Shown here piece by piece: positions 50,792-60,155 of a stretch of 64,000 nt of DNA. The translations under genes and the position numbers were made by a program. The notes under the pieces were generated by a model. The model was not told the DNA's origin, made no database searches, and saw nothing but the letters and a program-made list of their open reading frames with translations. Origin of the DNA: Candidatus Desulfofervidaceae bacterium. GTDB taxonomy: Bacteria > Desulfobacterota > Desulfofervidia > Desulfofervidales > Desulfofervidaceae. Numbering within the stretch: position 1 is the stretch's first letter; every line of letters begins with the position of its first letter. The DNA lies in NCBI GenBank assembly GCA_027064585.1, contig JAMOPI010000033.1:17026-81025 (forward strand). Reading direction: 5' to 3'.

Positions 50792-51148
50792 TTACACCTC
50801 TATATTAGGTGGAGGCAGATATTCGGACTCTTTAGCGGCCATCTCTTTGATTTCGTTGACCTTGGCTAGAACTCCTTCTATTACTTCAGGTCCCAAGGAT
50901 TTCTTTTCTGCCACCTGATTAAAAAGTTCCCGCATGAAGGCCACTGGCACATCCGTAATGGCTCCGCGGGAATCTATCCGGGCAGTATCAAACTCCTGCA
51001 GAATCTTATCCTTCAATTCTTCAGATACCTCCACGTTAAGACAGCGAAGCTCGCCACCAAACATATATTGAATTTTATCTTCCAACTCAGTACCTTTGAT
51101 TTTTTCCATACGCTTATCATCTAAAAGCACTACCATAAAATAGGCCAT
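50792..51148 (-). CDS. Conserved-looking 118-residue protein downstream of sat
   Basis: I do not recognise the family. The soluble 118-residue protein has no Cys, no signal peptide and no membrane segment. It begins MAYFMVVLLDDKRMEKIKG and has a beta-alpha pattern, with a central acidic helix (ELKDKILQEFDTARIDSRG). AGGAGG precedes the ATG. It is 26 bases downstream of sat and shares its terminator, so it is probably cotranscribed and may have a role linked to sulfate activation. That link is positional only. Confidence 0.75.
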   Translation of the reverse strand: MAYFMVVLLDDKRMEKIKGTELEDKIQYMFGGELRCLNVEVSEELKDKILQEFDTARIDSRGAITDVPVAFMRELFNQVAEKKSLGPEVIEGVLAKVNEIKEMAAKESEYLPPPNIEV

Positions 51149-51174
51149 TTTAAACCTCCTATAAGGATTGTTTT

Positions 51175-52533
51175 TTACAGGTCTTCAAGGTCAACTTCAA
51201 GCTCTTTTTCTTTATTAATAACATATTTTTCATTACAGAACGGATAGCCAAAATGCTTCCACCACTTTACGATAACCTTATAAACCTCAGGACGCATAAT
51301 GATTGACGGCGGCTGAACACCCTCGGCCACCATACCACGGAGAAAACTACCACTTAATTTCTCACGCTTATGGCCACAGGTCTCACTGTAGGCCATCTCT
51401 TTACAAGTCGGGCAGTAAGAGAATTCACGCATATTCTGAGGCCTAATCTGGAGACCATAGGGTACATCAGTCGGAGGAGCAGGGAAACCAAAGCTCGGGA
51501 TACCCTTAGTCCAGAGAATCTGGGTGGCCCACTTGTCGTAGTATTCACCTACGGCAGCATGGTCACGTCCAAACATGTGGTGGGTACAACCCATGTTCTG
51601 ACGGATGATACCGTGGAGCAAGGATTCCAATGGGTTACCATACCGCATATCCCAGAGGCACATGCTTACCAAGTGTCTTTCAGGCTTAATGTAACCGCCC
51701 TTGTTTACAGCCTCATGTCCTTCTACAATGGCCTCGTCTGGATAATCACCACGCCGCTTAACACCAATGATGGCATTAACGAGAATACCATGACACGGCT
51801 CTACATCGCCAGTATAAGCGGCATTTTTCATCAAGAACTCATGACCAACATGAGGCACATTACGGGTCTGATGACAGATAACTGTTCGCCAACCACGTTT
51901 GTCAAATTCCTCACGTGCCTTGCGTGGTGGATACCAAAAACGATCAAACGGCGGACGGAATTTAGGTTCGTTAATAATAGTGTATTTACCAGCAAGGACA
52001 ATGGGTTGAAGGCTACGATAAATTACCCAACCGGGATGTTTTTTGTTAAACCGCTCTTTGACGACTTCAGGGTTATCCTCAGGGGTACCAAAGGTCTTGT
52101 GAGCCAACTCTTCTGGATTATCAATCTCCCAGACTTCTTCAATGTCAAGGATAGCAAATGGTTTACCTTTAAGATTAAGCACAAGACGATCACCAGCCCC
52201 AACACCAAGTTTTTTGTAATCTTCCTTGCTAATGTCAAACACCAGCGGATAGGGAAAAATCCAGTCATTCAACAAACGGCGTTCCTTTAGAATACGCTCC
52301 ACCTCTGCCTGCTTCATAGAACCTTCTACCGGGCTAAAGAAACCATAACAGATGGACATAATCTCACGATAGACGTTACGCACCGGAACACCAGTCTCGT
52401 AGTGAAGAGTAGGCTTAATGTCGTAAGAGGGACAACCCTTAATCATCTTTTTGGCTGCTTCTTTGTCTCTAATGACTCTCTCAACCAGCCTGCCTCCATG
52501 AGGCAAGGGCCTTTGGATGAGTAAACTTGACAT
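51175..52533 (-). CDS. sat: Sulfate adenylyltransferase (ATP sulfurylase)
   Basis: Activates sulfate with ATP to adenosine phosphosulfate, the first step of dissimilatory sulfate reduction. 452 residues of the homo-oligomeric Sat type. It has the active-site HQTRNVPHVGHEFLM (the QxRN and HxGH elements), then GRDHAAVGEYY and a zinc-ribbon-like CPTC...CGH near the C-terminus (about 390-408). No aprBA or qmo genes adjoin it here. A strong promoter and GGAGG ribosome site precede it, which fits high expression. Confidence 0.95.
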   Translation of the reverse strand: MSSLLIQRPLPHGGRLVERVIRDKEAAKKMIKGCPSYDIKPTLHYETGVPVRNVYREIMSICYGFFSPVEGSMKQAEVERILKERRLLNDWIFPYPLVFDISKEDYKKLGVGAGDRLVLNLKGKPFAILDIEEVWEIDNPEELAHKTFGTPEDNPEVVKERFNKKHPGWVIYRSLQPIVLAGKYTIINEPKFRPPFDRFWYPPRKAREEFDKRGWRTVICHQTRNVPHVGHEFLMKNAAYTGDVEPCHGILVNAIIGVKRRGDYPDEAIVEGHEAVNKGGYIKPERHLVSMCLWDMRYGNPLESLLHGIIRQNMGCTHHMFGRDHAAVGEYYDKWATQILWTKGIPSFGFPAPPTDVPYGLQIRPQNMREFSYCPTCKEMAYSETCGHKREKLSGSFLRGMVAEGVQPPSIIMRPEVYKVIVKWWKHFGYPFCNEKYVINKEKELEVDLEDL

Positions 52534-52591
52534 TGCACACCTCCTTACTTTTTAATAGAATATGTTATTTTCTGCCGCTAAAGTTTCACTT

Positions 52592-52620
52592 TTAATAATA
52601 TAAATTAAACAATTTGTCAA
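52592..52620 (-). promoter_or_regulatory. Promoter of the sat operon
   Basis: Consensus TTGACA (52620-52615), 17-base spacer, TATTAA (52597-52592). It is about 60 bases upstream of the sat ATG in a very A+T-rich gap divergent from the M16 peptidase gene. Confidence 0.65.
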
Positions 52621-52739
52621 GTATAATATCGCAAATAAATCCATAATTTTGGCAAATTTACGACTAAAAAATAATTTTTTATAGACTTCACAGTCTCTCT
52701 TAGATATGGTATCTACGCAAGAAAAGGGGTTTAGGAGAT

Positions 52740-55349
52740 ATGTACAAAAAGATTATTTTTTTAACTTTCCTCTTCTTGGGGGTAGTGATGGGAATAAAGG
52801 CAAGGGCAGCAGAAGAACTTTACATTTGGCATTTACCATCAGGGCTAACGGCCGTAGTCCAACCCAATGATAGTGCACCTGTCGTGGCCATGCAAATTTG
52901 GGTAAAGACAGGCAGCAGTCATGAGGAAGAAAAAGAAGCTGGCATCAGTCATTTCATTGAACACATGGTATTCAAAGGCACAGAACATTTTAAAGCAGGT
53001 GAAGTCGCCAAATTAATTGAGGGAAGTGGCGGTTCCATTAATGCATACACCAGTTTTGACTATACTGTTTTTCATGTTATCATGCCCAGACTTAAGTGGA
53101 AAATAGGACTTAGGATACTTGCCGATATGGTATTGCATGCCACCTTTGATCCCAAGGAAATGGAAAGTGAAAAGCAGGTAGTATTAGAAGAAATCAGGAA
53201 AGACAAAGACTCTCCCTATTATATGCTTTCTGACACCCTCTTTGCCACTGCTTATAAGGTCTATCCCTATCGCCGGCCCATCATTGGCTACACTAAAACG
53301 GTAAAGAGCTTCACGCGAGCAGATGTGTTGCATTATTACCACAAGTGGTACTGCCCGGCTAACATGGTCGCAGTAATAGTTGGAGATGTAAAAGCAAATG
53401 AAGTAAAAACCGCCTTAGAAGAGCTTTTTCCTCAAGCTTCTGATTGTCCAGCCCAGTTTTCACCCTCAGCTGAACCAGTTCAGCGGAAGTTGAGGCTAAA
53501 GGTCTTGCAAAAGCCCTTCAAAGAAACATATTTGGCCATGGGTTTTCCTATTCCTGGCATTGGTCATCCGGATGTATATGCTCTAGATGTGCTTTCTGAA
53601 ATCCTGGGAGAGGGCGACAGTGCCCGGTTGAACGTAAATTTAAAACTAAAAAAGGCCCTTGTCCACTCCATTGCTGCCTATTCTTTCACTCCTAAAGGAC
53701 CAGGTCTGTTTGTTATCCAGGCCATTCTTGAGGATAAAAATTTAAAGCCAGCGCTAAAAGAAATCTTTTCCCAGATTGAACGGATAAAAGAAAAGGGAGT
53801 TTCTTTAGCCGAATTGGAAAAGGCCAAACTCAATCTTGAATCCAACTTTATATATGATCAGGAAACAATGGAAGGCTGGGCCCGCACCTTAGGCAGTTTT
53901 CAGGTCACCGAGGGAGATGCCCGTAAATACAAAGAATATGTAGATAAAATTCGGGCTGTTACAGCTGCCAAAATTAGAGAGGTAACCTGTAAATACCTTT
54001 CTTTAAACAAGCTTTCTCTGGTTGTCATTTTGCCTGAGGAAAGCCAAGTAGAATTAAACAAACAGGAAATAATTTCTTTATGGCCGGCTACAGCCAAGTG
54101 TGAATTAAGAGAAGAAAAGAAGGTACATAAATTTGTGCTAGAAAATGGTTTAACCTTGCTGGTTAAGGAAAACCACCGTCTGCCTACCTTTGCCATAAGT
54201 GTAGCCTTTATGGGAGGAGTTAGGGTAGAAACACCTAAAACAAATGGCATCTGCAACTTTGTCGCTCGCATGCTCACTAGAGGCACAAAGTCCCATTCGG
54301 CCGTAGAGTTGGCTACTCTTATTGACAATATGGCCGGAAACTTGGATGGCTTTTCTGGATGGAATACCTTTGGCGTAACAGGCCATTTTCTTTCTCGTTT
54401 CTTCTCTCAGTCTATGCAGCTTTTGGCCGAAGTCATAAGAGAACCAGCCTTTGATCCTCAAGAGATGGAAAAGGTAAGAAATCTTATCTTAGCCGCCATC
54501 CGACAAAAAGAAGATCGGCCTTCTTCTCTGGCCATTTCTGAGTTTTATAAGGCCCTTTTCCAAAGCCATCCTTATCACATGGATATTCTTGGCACTCCTG
54601 AAACTGTTTCGCAGTTTACCCCGGAAGATTTAAAACAATTTTATCACACCTATGCCATTCCTAACAACATGGTTTTGGCTGTCGTGGGCGATGTAGACCC
54701 CAAGGCTGTGCTGAAAACGGTCAAAGATCTCTTTGGCGATTGGCCGAAAGGAGAGTTAAATCTACCTAACCCCCTGCCACCCCAGCCGGTACCAAAACCC
54801 GTCGTTACCAAAAAGGAACTAAACAAGGAACAAGTGCATTTTGTCTTGGGTAACTTGGGCACAACCATCTATAGCGAAGACAAATATGCCCTAACCCTAC
54901 TAGATGCCATTCTCTCTGGACAAGGAGGACGTCTTTTTATTGAACTGCGCGATAAAATGGGCCTTGCCTATGCCTTAACCTTTTTGCATCGGGAAGGAAT
55001 GGATACCGGTATGTGGGGAGTATACATGGCTACAAGTAAAGAACGCCTAAAGGAAGCCATTACCAGTGTCCAAACCGAGCTTAAACGCCTTTTGCAAAAG
55101 GGCATCACCCAAGAGGAACTAAAACGGGCTAAGGAATATGTACTGGGCAACTTTGTGATTGGACTTCAAACCAATAGCCAGCAGGCCCTCTCCATGGCCT
55201 TAAACGAACGCTATGGCCTTGGCTATAATTATGATGAGGTGTATCAACAGAAAATAAAGGCTGTTACAGTGAAAGAGGTAAATGCAGTCATTCAACGCTA
55301 TATCACCCCCGATGCGTATGTACTGACACTTGTAGGGAGAGTAAACTAA
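52740..55349 (+). CDS. Exported zinc peptidase, M16 family, two tandem units
   Basis: 869 residues with an N-terminal signal peptide (hydrophobic 5-19, cleavage near ARAAEE). The first M16 unit (about 25-440) has the inverted zinc motif HFIEH (His 71, Glu 74, His 75) and the third ligand Glu at about 151, so it should be catalytic. The second unit (about 450-869) lacks HxxEH at the matching place (GICNFVARMLTRGT) but keeps the R/Y-type C-terminal region (GGRLFIELRDKMGLAYAL). This active/inactive pairing in one chain forms the usual clamshell. Processing of envelope peptides is likely. The 3' end overlaps rsmB by four bases. Confidence 0.9.
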   Translation: MYKKIIFLTFLFLGVVMGIKARAAEELYIWHLPSGLTAVVQPNDSAPVVAMQIWVKTGSSHEEEKEAGISHFIEHMVFKGTEHFKAGEVAKLIEGSGGSINAYTSFDYTVFHVIMPRLKWKIGLRILADMVLHATFDPKEMESEKQVVLEEIRKDKDSPYYMLSDTLFATAYKVYPYRRPIIGYTKTVKSFTRADVLHYYHKWYCPANMVAVIVGDVKANEVKTALEELFPQASDCPAQFSPSAEPVQRKLRLKVLQKPFKETYLAMGFPIPGIGHPDVYALDVLSEILGEGDSARLNVNLKLKKALVHSIAAYSFTPKGPGLFVIQAILEDKNLKPALKEIFSQIERIKEKGVSLAELEKAKLNLESNFIYDQETMEGWARTLGSFQVTEGDARKYKEYVDKIRAVTAAKIREVTCKYLSLNKLSLVVILPEESQVELNKQEIISLWPATAKCELREEKKVHKFVLENGLTLLVKENHRLPTFAISVAFMGGVRVETPKTNGICNFVARMLTRGTKSHSAVELATLIDNMAGNLDGFSGWNTFGVTGHFLSRFFSQSMQLLAEVIREPAFDPQEMEKVRNLILAAIRQKEDRPSSLAISEFYKALFQSHPYHMDILGTPETVSQFTPEDLKQFYHTYAIPNNMVLAVVGDVDPKAVLKTVKDLFGDWPKGELNLPNPLPPQPVPKPVVTKKELNKEQVHFVLGNLGTTIYSEDKYALTLLDAILSGQGGRLFIELRDKMGLAYALTFLHREGMDTGMWGVYMATSKERLKEAITSVQTELKRLLQKGITQEELKRAKEYVLGNFVIGLQTNSQQALSMALNERYGLGYNYDEVYQQKIKAVTVKEVNAVIQRYITPDAYVLTLVGRVN

Positions 55350-56689
55350 ATACGGCGCAAACGGGCGGCAAAAAAGCCTTCTAACTGGTGTTTAAAGGGA
55401 AGGGAACCAAAATAACCTTCTTTGGTGCAGAAGGTAGCATATTGAGGAAAACGCTGCCTTAAGTCTTCTAAAATAAACTCCGGATGTGTGTCTAAAAATT
55501 GTTTTATTACTTCCTGGTTTTCTTCCTTAGTTAAGGTGCAAGTGGCATAAAGCAATACCCCACCCTTTTTTACATAAGGGGCAACGGTATTTAAAAGAAA
55601 AATTTGTAAAGAGGCTAAGGCCTCAATTTCTTCCTCTTGGCGCTGCCATTTTAGATCTACATTCTGTCGTAATACGCCAAGTCCAGAGCAAGGGGCGTCT
55701 ACTAAAACCCGGTCAAAGTAGGACTTAGGAAAGGCAGAGATGATTTCTTCTATCCGTCCAAGCCGAGGATAAACAATAGTAATATCCATTTTTTTAATAT
55801 GTTTTTGTAATCGTTTTAGACGTCTTTTGTTAGGTTCAACCGCAAAGATTTGTCCCTGGTTATGCATCAATTGGGCCAGATGAGTGGTCTTTCCTCCTAT
55901 GCCAGCACAGGCGTCTAATATTATTTCATCTGGTCTTGGTGTCAGCAGATGGCTGATTATTTGAGAAACTTCTGCCTGAGGCAGAAAAAGTCCGCTTTTA
56001 AAGCCTGGAAGTTCATATAGAGAACAGGAAAGTCTTTTTAGCCAAAGCCCTTCTGGAGAAAATTTTGTTTCTTCTACTTCAGTTCCGGTCTCTTCTAATT
56101 TTTTCTTTAAGGCCGCACGCGTAATCTTCAAAGTATTGGTGCGGATAATCACTGGCGGTGGGGTGTTGTTAAATGCACAAAGGCCAATGGTCGCTTCTTC
56201 ACCAAATTCCTTTAGCCAGCGTTTGACAAGCCATTCAGGATGGGCATACTTAAGGGCAATAAATCGCACGGGGTCGTCTTTAGGAAAAGAGATAGCCTCC
56301 TTTTGCCTTACCAGCGCACGCAAAAGGGCGTTTATAAACCTGATAATCCACGAAGGAAAGCGTTTTTCTTTGGCCACTTCTACCGTTTCATATACGGCAA
56401 TCCCATCTGGTACCTTATCTAGGTGTAGAATTTGATAAATGCCTAGACGCAAGAGATTCCTTACTTTTAAATCAATTTTTTGGGGATTTGTGCGGGTAAA
56501 GGTATCAATGATGTAATCCAACTGGTTAAGCCAACGAATGGTGCCGTAAAAGAGCTCGGTAATAAAGGCCTTATCTAGGCGGGATAAAGAAGGATAACGG
56601 GCAAAGACTGTTTGAAGTAAGGCTTCTGGATAGCCCTTTCCTTTTGTCCAACGGTTAAGTAGGGTGTAAACAAGGGTGCGTGTTTTCAT
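55346..56689 (-). CDS. rsmB: 16S rRNA m5C967 methyltransferase RsmB
   Basis: 447 residues. The NusB-like RNA-binding domain (about 1-140) has RLDKAFITELFYGTIRWLNQLDYII. The catalytic domain has LDACAGIGGKTTHLAQLM (SAM binding) and FAVEPNKRRLKRL. The two catalytic Cys lie in VDAPCSGLG and LYATCTLTKEENQEVI. It lies downstream of a terminator, so it probably has its own promoter. Confidence 0.93.
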   Translation of the reverse strand: MKTRTLVYTLLNRWTKGKGYPEALLQTVFARYPSLSRLDKAFITELFYGTIRWLNQLDYIIDTFTRTNPQKIDLKVRNLLRLGIYQILHLDKVPDGIAVYETVEVAKEKRFPSWIIRFINALLRALVRQKEAISFPKDDPVRFIALKYAHPEWLVKRWLKEFGEEATIGLCAFNNTPPPVIIRTNTLKITRAALKKKLEETGTEVEETKFSPEGLWLKRLSCSLYELPGFKSGLFLPQAEVSQIISHLLTPRPDEIILDACAGIGGKTTHLAQLMHNQGQIFAVEPNKRRLKRLQKHIKKMDITIVYPRLGRIEEIISAFPKSYFDRVLVDAPCSGLGVLRQNVDLKWQRQEEEIEALASLQIFLLNTVAPYVKKGGVLLYATCTLTKEENQEVIKQFLDTHPEFILEDLRQRFPQYATFCTKEGYFGSLPFKHQLEGFFAARLRRI

Positions 56690-56698
56690 GGGTAATAA

Positions 56699-56725
56699 AA
56701 AGGCAGGGGAAACACCCCTGCCTTT
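56699..56725 (-). terminator. Terminator after the Rho_N-domain gene
   Basis: Eleven-pair stem (AAAGGCAGGGG with CCCCTGCCTTT) around a 5-base loop. On the minus strand it continues TTATTACC. It lies two bases past the Rho_N gene stop and before rsmB. Confidence 0.75.
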
Positions 56726-56727
56726 CT

Positions 56728-57081
56728 TTAGGCTGCCAAGCGTCTGGTTTTCTTTTTCAAACGGCTAATCCGTTTGCGCAAAATGGTTACCATGCGTTTA
56801 TCGCCCTTTGCCCGTGCTTCTTCCCGTTTGGCCTTGAGTTCTTTAATCTTCTTTTTAAGCTCGCGGATAGAAGCTGTATCTTTCTTCTTTTCTTCTTTAA
56901 TCCCAAAATAGTCCTTGAGCAGGGCAATTAGCTCTTCTTTATTCATGCCATGTACGCCCTGCACATTGGGGATTTTTAAGGCAATCTCCCGCAATTCCTT
57001 AATGGTTAATCTTTCTAAGGGTTTATCTGGCATCTTTGGTCCTTCTTGGTCTTGTGCCTCTTTTTTCTCTTCTTCGGCCAT
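56728..57081 (-). CDS. Small Rho_N-domain protein with basic C-terminal coiled coil
   Basis: 117 residues. Residues about 20-65 (LERLTIKELREIALKIPNVQGVHGMNKEELIALLKDYF-type) match the Rho N-terminal helix-extended domain, a nucleic-acid-binding module. The rest is a charged helix, very rich in Lys and Arg (about 75-117), which could bind RNA or DNA. It lacks the Rho ATPase. Similar stand-alone proteins occur in Desulfobacterota; the function is unknown. GGAGGG precedes the ATG. It follows the Uma2-like gene by 28 bases. Confidence 0.78.
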   Translation of the reverse strand: MAEEEKKEAQDQEGPKMPDKPLERLTIKELREIALKIPNVQGVHGMNKEELIALLKDYFGIKEEKKKDTASIRELKKKIKELKAKREEARAKGDKRMVTILRKRISRLKKKTRRLAA

Positions 57082-57108
57082 ATCTCCCTCCTACCTAAGA
57101 ATATTTTT

Positions 57109-57747
57109 CTAAATTATACCATACTCTTTAGCCATTTTTTCAAGATTAAGCTTTATTCCCTCCATCACTTCTATCTCTACATTCCAGTCTAAAAGAATCC
57201 ATCCTTTTCCTTTCTCACACACCCACATTTTTCTACTTGATGTAAAAATCCAAATAACCCTTTTTACACCAGCATCAAGTAAGTCTTGCACTTTTTCAAT
57301 AAAATAATGAATAGGCTCTTCATACTTTCTTAAATCTGCCTTTGTATCTATTTCAATTACCACCTCTGGCGCTACAGGGATATATTGATTATAGCCTTTA
57401 TAGTCTTTAACCTTTTCTCTGGCAAAAATGGCAATGTCTAGATTACGCCAGCTTCGTGGGGCAAACTTAAATCCCGTTTCATTGGTGCTAATAACAAATT
57501 TAGTTTTGTCTAGTTTACTAAATAACCATACATATATTAAACCTACAAGCACCCCTTGCAAAAATGAACTGCCCATAACTTCCTCGCATGTCTTTTCCCC
57601 TTTAAGCACCTGGTCATAATCCCTATAATAAATGGAGCGACCATACCTCATTTCATAGATGAGCTCTTTTGGCACCCCTTTGGTCTTTACTACTGGCTCC
57701 GTCTCCACCTCTTCTTTTTTTTCCATTAGTTCAGCCGGTAAAGCCAT
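57109..57747 (-). CDS. Uma2-family (DUF820) endonuclease-like protein, second copy
   Basis: 212 residues. The core shows RNLDIAIFAREKV, then PVAPEVVIEIDTKADLRKYEEPIHYF, VQDLLDAGVKRVIWIFTSSRKMWV and WNVEIEVMEGIKLNLEKM, the usual Uma2 strand order with the PD-(D/E)XK-type Asp, Glu and Lys. It is longer at the N-terminus than the gene at 50162 and only distantly similar. AAAGGAG precedes the ATG. Role unknown. Confidence 0.72.
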   Translation of the reverse strand: MALPAELMEKKEEVETEPVVKTKGVPKELIYEMRYGRSIYYRDYDQVLKGEKTCEEVMGSSFLQGVLVGLIYVWLFSKLDKTKFVISTNETGFKFAPRSWRNLDIAIFAREKVKDYKGYNQYIPVAPEVVIEIDTKADLRKYEEPIHYFIEKVQDLLDAGVKRVIWIFTSSRKMWVCEKGKGWILLDWNVEIEVMEGIKLNLEKMAKEYGII

Positions 57748-57765
57748 TGTTTCTCCTTTTTAAAT

Positions 57766-58302
57766 CTAATTTCCCCATATCCAATTAAAACCTCCAAAAT
57801 ACCCCCCATCATCAAACAATGGGGCACGCACGTCTATATCTATCGTGCCTAAGTAATGGTTTAATTCTGCCGGCACCGCAAGCAGTTTGGACCTTTTATA
57901 TACTACTTTAAGGAAAAAGTAAATCGTCTTACTCTTATGACCGGCTTTGTCCTTACAGAATATTTCTATCTTCATCTTAATACCCCAGGTCCAGTCATCA
58001 GCAATAGGCAGGACGAAATAACCTTTAAGTGCATGTCCGTATTCTTTGGGCAACTTTATGCAACTAGGCGGATAAAGACCAACACCCGTTTGTTCAATAA
58101 AAACATAAAGGACATCTAAATCTCCATCTATATCCTCTATATCCAGATATACTCGCCACAAACGTCCAGGTTTTACGATATAGCTAGCAAAGGCCCTCTT
58201 AATCACCGGGGCATGTGTTCCCCAAATTTTTTCCTTTTGCTCCAGGCTTAAAGGCGCACAGGCAACGAAGAAAAGTAAGGATAAGACTAGCCATTTTTTC
58301 AT
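57766..58302 (-). CDS. Predicted lipoprotein paired with a stomatin-like protein
   Basis: 178 residues with a short signal ([17 protein letters not shown]). The Cys at position 15 after FFVA makes a slightly atypical lipobox. The mature part looks all-beta ([25 protein letters not shown], then [23 protein letters not shown]). I do not recognise a family. It overlaps the stomatin gene by four bases (ATGA), so the two are probably coupled. Stomatin operons usually carry an nfeD gene at this place; none is seen. Confidence 0.65.
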   Translation of the reverse strand: MKKWLVLSLLFFVACAPLSLEQKEKIWGTHAPVIKRAFASYIVKPGRLWRVYLDIEDIDGDLDVLYVFIEQTGVGLYPPSCIKLPKEYGHALKGYFVLPIADDWTWGIKMKIEIFCKDKAGHKSKTIYFFLKVVYKRSKLLAVPAELNHYLGTIDIDVRAPLFDDGGYFGGFNWIWGN

Positions 58303-59048
58303 TTATTTTCTTTCTTTAATAAAAAAGGTTTAATTAAATCAATTGGAACAGGGAACAAAGTGACAGAGTTGCTTTCCGCTGAAATCTCTTTTAATGTCTG
58401 CAAATATCTTAACTGCAAGGCAATGGGATGTTCTTCAATAATCTGAGCGGCCTCAACCAATTTATTTGCTGCTTGAAACTCACCTACAGCATTAATAATT
58501 TTAGAACGTCGTTCTCTTTCTGCCTCTGCCTGTTGGGCCATTGCCCGCTGCATTTCTTGGGGTAGGTCAATATGTTTAATTTCTACAGTCGTTACCTTAA
58601 TCCCCCAAGGATCAGTATGTTTATCCAAAATATCCTGCAGCTTAGTATTAATTTTTTCCCTTTCTGAAAGCAATTCATCTAACTCTGCTTCACCACATAC
58701 ACTCCGCAAGGTTGTCTGGGCAAGTTGGGAGGTAGCATAGAGATAATTTTCTACCTCTATCACCGCCTTTATGGGATCAATTACCCGGAAATACACCACG
58801 GCATTTACCTTAACAGAAACATTATCTTTAGTAATCACGTCCTGCGGCGGCACATCCATCGTCACAAGTCTAAGACTGACTTTAACCATTCTATCGATAA
58901 CTGGAATAATAAGAATCAATCCAGGTCCTTTCGCTCCAATTACACGGCCAAGCCTGAAAATTACTCCCCGTTCATATTCAGGCAGTATATGTATGGCACT
59001 AGCCAAGAACAAAACCACAAGGACTAAGATGGTAATTAAGGTATACAT
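58299..59048 (-). CDS. Stomatin/slipin, SPFH-domain membrane protein
   Basis: 249 residues. One N-terminal membrane segment (about 3-20), then the SPFH domain ([79 protein letters not shown]) and a C-terminal coiled coil with [15 protein letters not shown]. Slipins form ring assemblies in membrane microdomains. Full length and recognisable. First gene of a small operon with the lipoprotein. Confidence 0.9.
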   Translation of the reverse strand: MYTLITILVLVVLFLASAIHILPEYERGVIFRLGRVIGAKGPGLILIIPVIDRMVKVSLRLVTMDVPPQDVITKDNVSVKVNAVVYFRVIDPIKAVIEVENYLYATSQLAQTTLRSVCGEAELDELLSEREKINTKLQDILDKHTDPWGIKVTTVEIKHIDLPQEMQRAMAQQAEAERERRSKIINAVGEFQAANKLVEAAQIIEEHPIALQLRYLQTLKEISAESNSVTLFPVPIDLIKPFLLKKENK

Positions 59049-59114
59049 AAATACCTCCTAATTTTATATTCCTTTAGAATTAAAGAAGACCTCTTCCTTT
59101 AAAAAAGTTGCATT

Positions 59115-60143
59115 TTATTTTGCTATTCCTACAGCTGTACCGATAACACTTAAAGGAGTAGACTCTCTCACTGTCGCAGATGTTTCTCTGACATTGCGTA
59201 GTGTCTTCCTAGCCTCTTCGTAGAGGCTCTCGTCAGTAATTAACTTCCCTAAAGTACCCTTACCTCCTTTAACATTTTTTACAATGGCATTAATCTCATT
59301 TATAACATTTGTTGCTTGCGCATAGAGAGAATCATCCTCTACCAACTTTCCTACCGTACCCTTCCCCATTCTTACATCAGCTAAAATTGCATTTATATTG
59401 TCTATGGTACTCTTTGCTTCTTTGTATAAACTATCATCCTTCACCAATTTCCCAAGAGTACCTTCTCCTTTATCTATCCTGGCAATAAGGTTATTAAGAC
59501 GTTCTACCGTTGCCTTTACATTCTGATAAATACTCTCGTCGTTGACTAATTTCCCTATTGTTCCTTGTCCTGCATTGATTTTTTCTGAAATAGCTACGAT
59601 ATGTTTTGTTGTCTCTTTTATATTTTCAGTAGTCTCTTTTAAAGTATCTATCTCAGCGATCAAATAGTCGTTTATTTGTTCAATAGTAGTATTTAATTTT
59701 TCAAGAATAGGATCTACCTCACTTATAGTTTTATCCACATTCACAACTGACTTCGTATTCATAATCATTTGGTGAGGCTTCAAATAATCTTTAGACTTCC
59801 CCTGAACGATCTCTACATATTTTGTTCCTACCACTCCATATCCACGAATGCTTGCCAAGGCGTCTGTTGTAATTTTTACCTTAGGCTTTATAAGCATAAT
59901 CACCTTTGCCTTCCCTTCAGAAGTAAGGTTAATTTCCTTTACCCTGCCAATGTCTACCCCTGCCATGGAAACGGCATTATTAGGCTTTAAACCGGCCACA
60001 TTGTCAAAAACGGCATAGATTTCATACCCTTTCATAAATAAAAGCTTTTTATATTTAGTTACCTTTACCGTCAGATATCCTAAGGCAATAAGCCCTATAA
60101 ACACGAAAATTCCCACTTTAAAGGCCAGTCCTATAGTTCTCAT
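59115..60143 (-). CDS. mlaD: MlaD/MCE-family lipid-transfer protein with four C-terminal 34-residue repeats
   Basis: 342 residues. One N-terminal membrane anchor (about 10-28), then one MCE domain (about 38-118: YEIYAVFDNVAGLKPNNAVSMAGVDIGRVKEI). A helical part follows, then four 34-residue repeats from about residue 198, each with GxGTxGKLxxDxSxY. MCE proteins form hexameric pores that carry phospholipids through the periplasm. It lies 12 bases after mlaE. The usual mlaF ATPase gene is not in this operon. Confidence 0.88.
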   Translation of the reverse strand: MRTIGLAFKVGIFVFIGLIALGYLTVKVTKYKKLLFMKGYEIYAVFDNVAGLKPNNAVSMAGVDIGRVKEINLTSEGKAKVIMLIKPKVKITTDALASIRGYGVVGTKYVEIVQGKSKDYLKPHQMIMNTKSVVNVDKTISEVDPILEKLNTTIEQINDYLIAEIDTLKETTENIKETTKHIVAISEKINAGQGTIGKLVNDESIYQNVKATVERLNNLIARIDKGEGTLGKLVKDDSLYKEAKSTIDNINAILADVRMGKGTVGKLVEDDSLYAQATNVINEINAIVKNVKGGKGTLGKLITDESLYEEARKTLRNVRETSATVRESTPLSVIGTAVGIAK

Positions 60144-60155
60144 TGCTTTCCTCCT

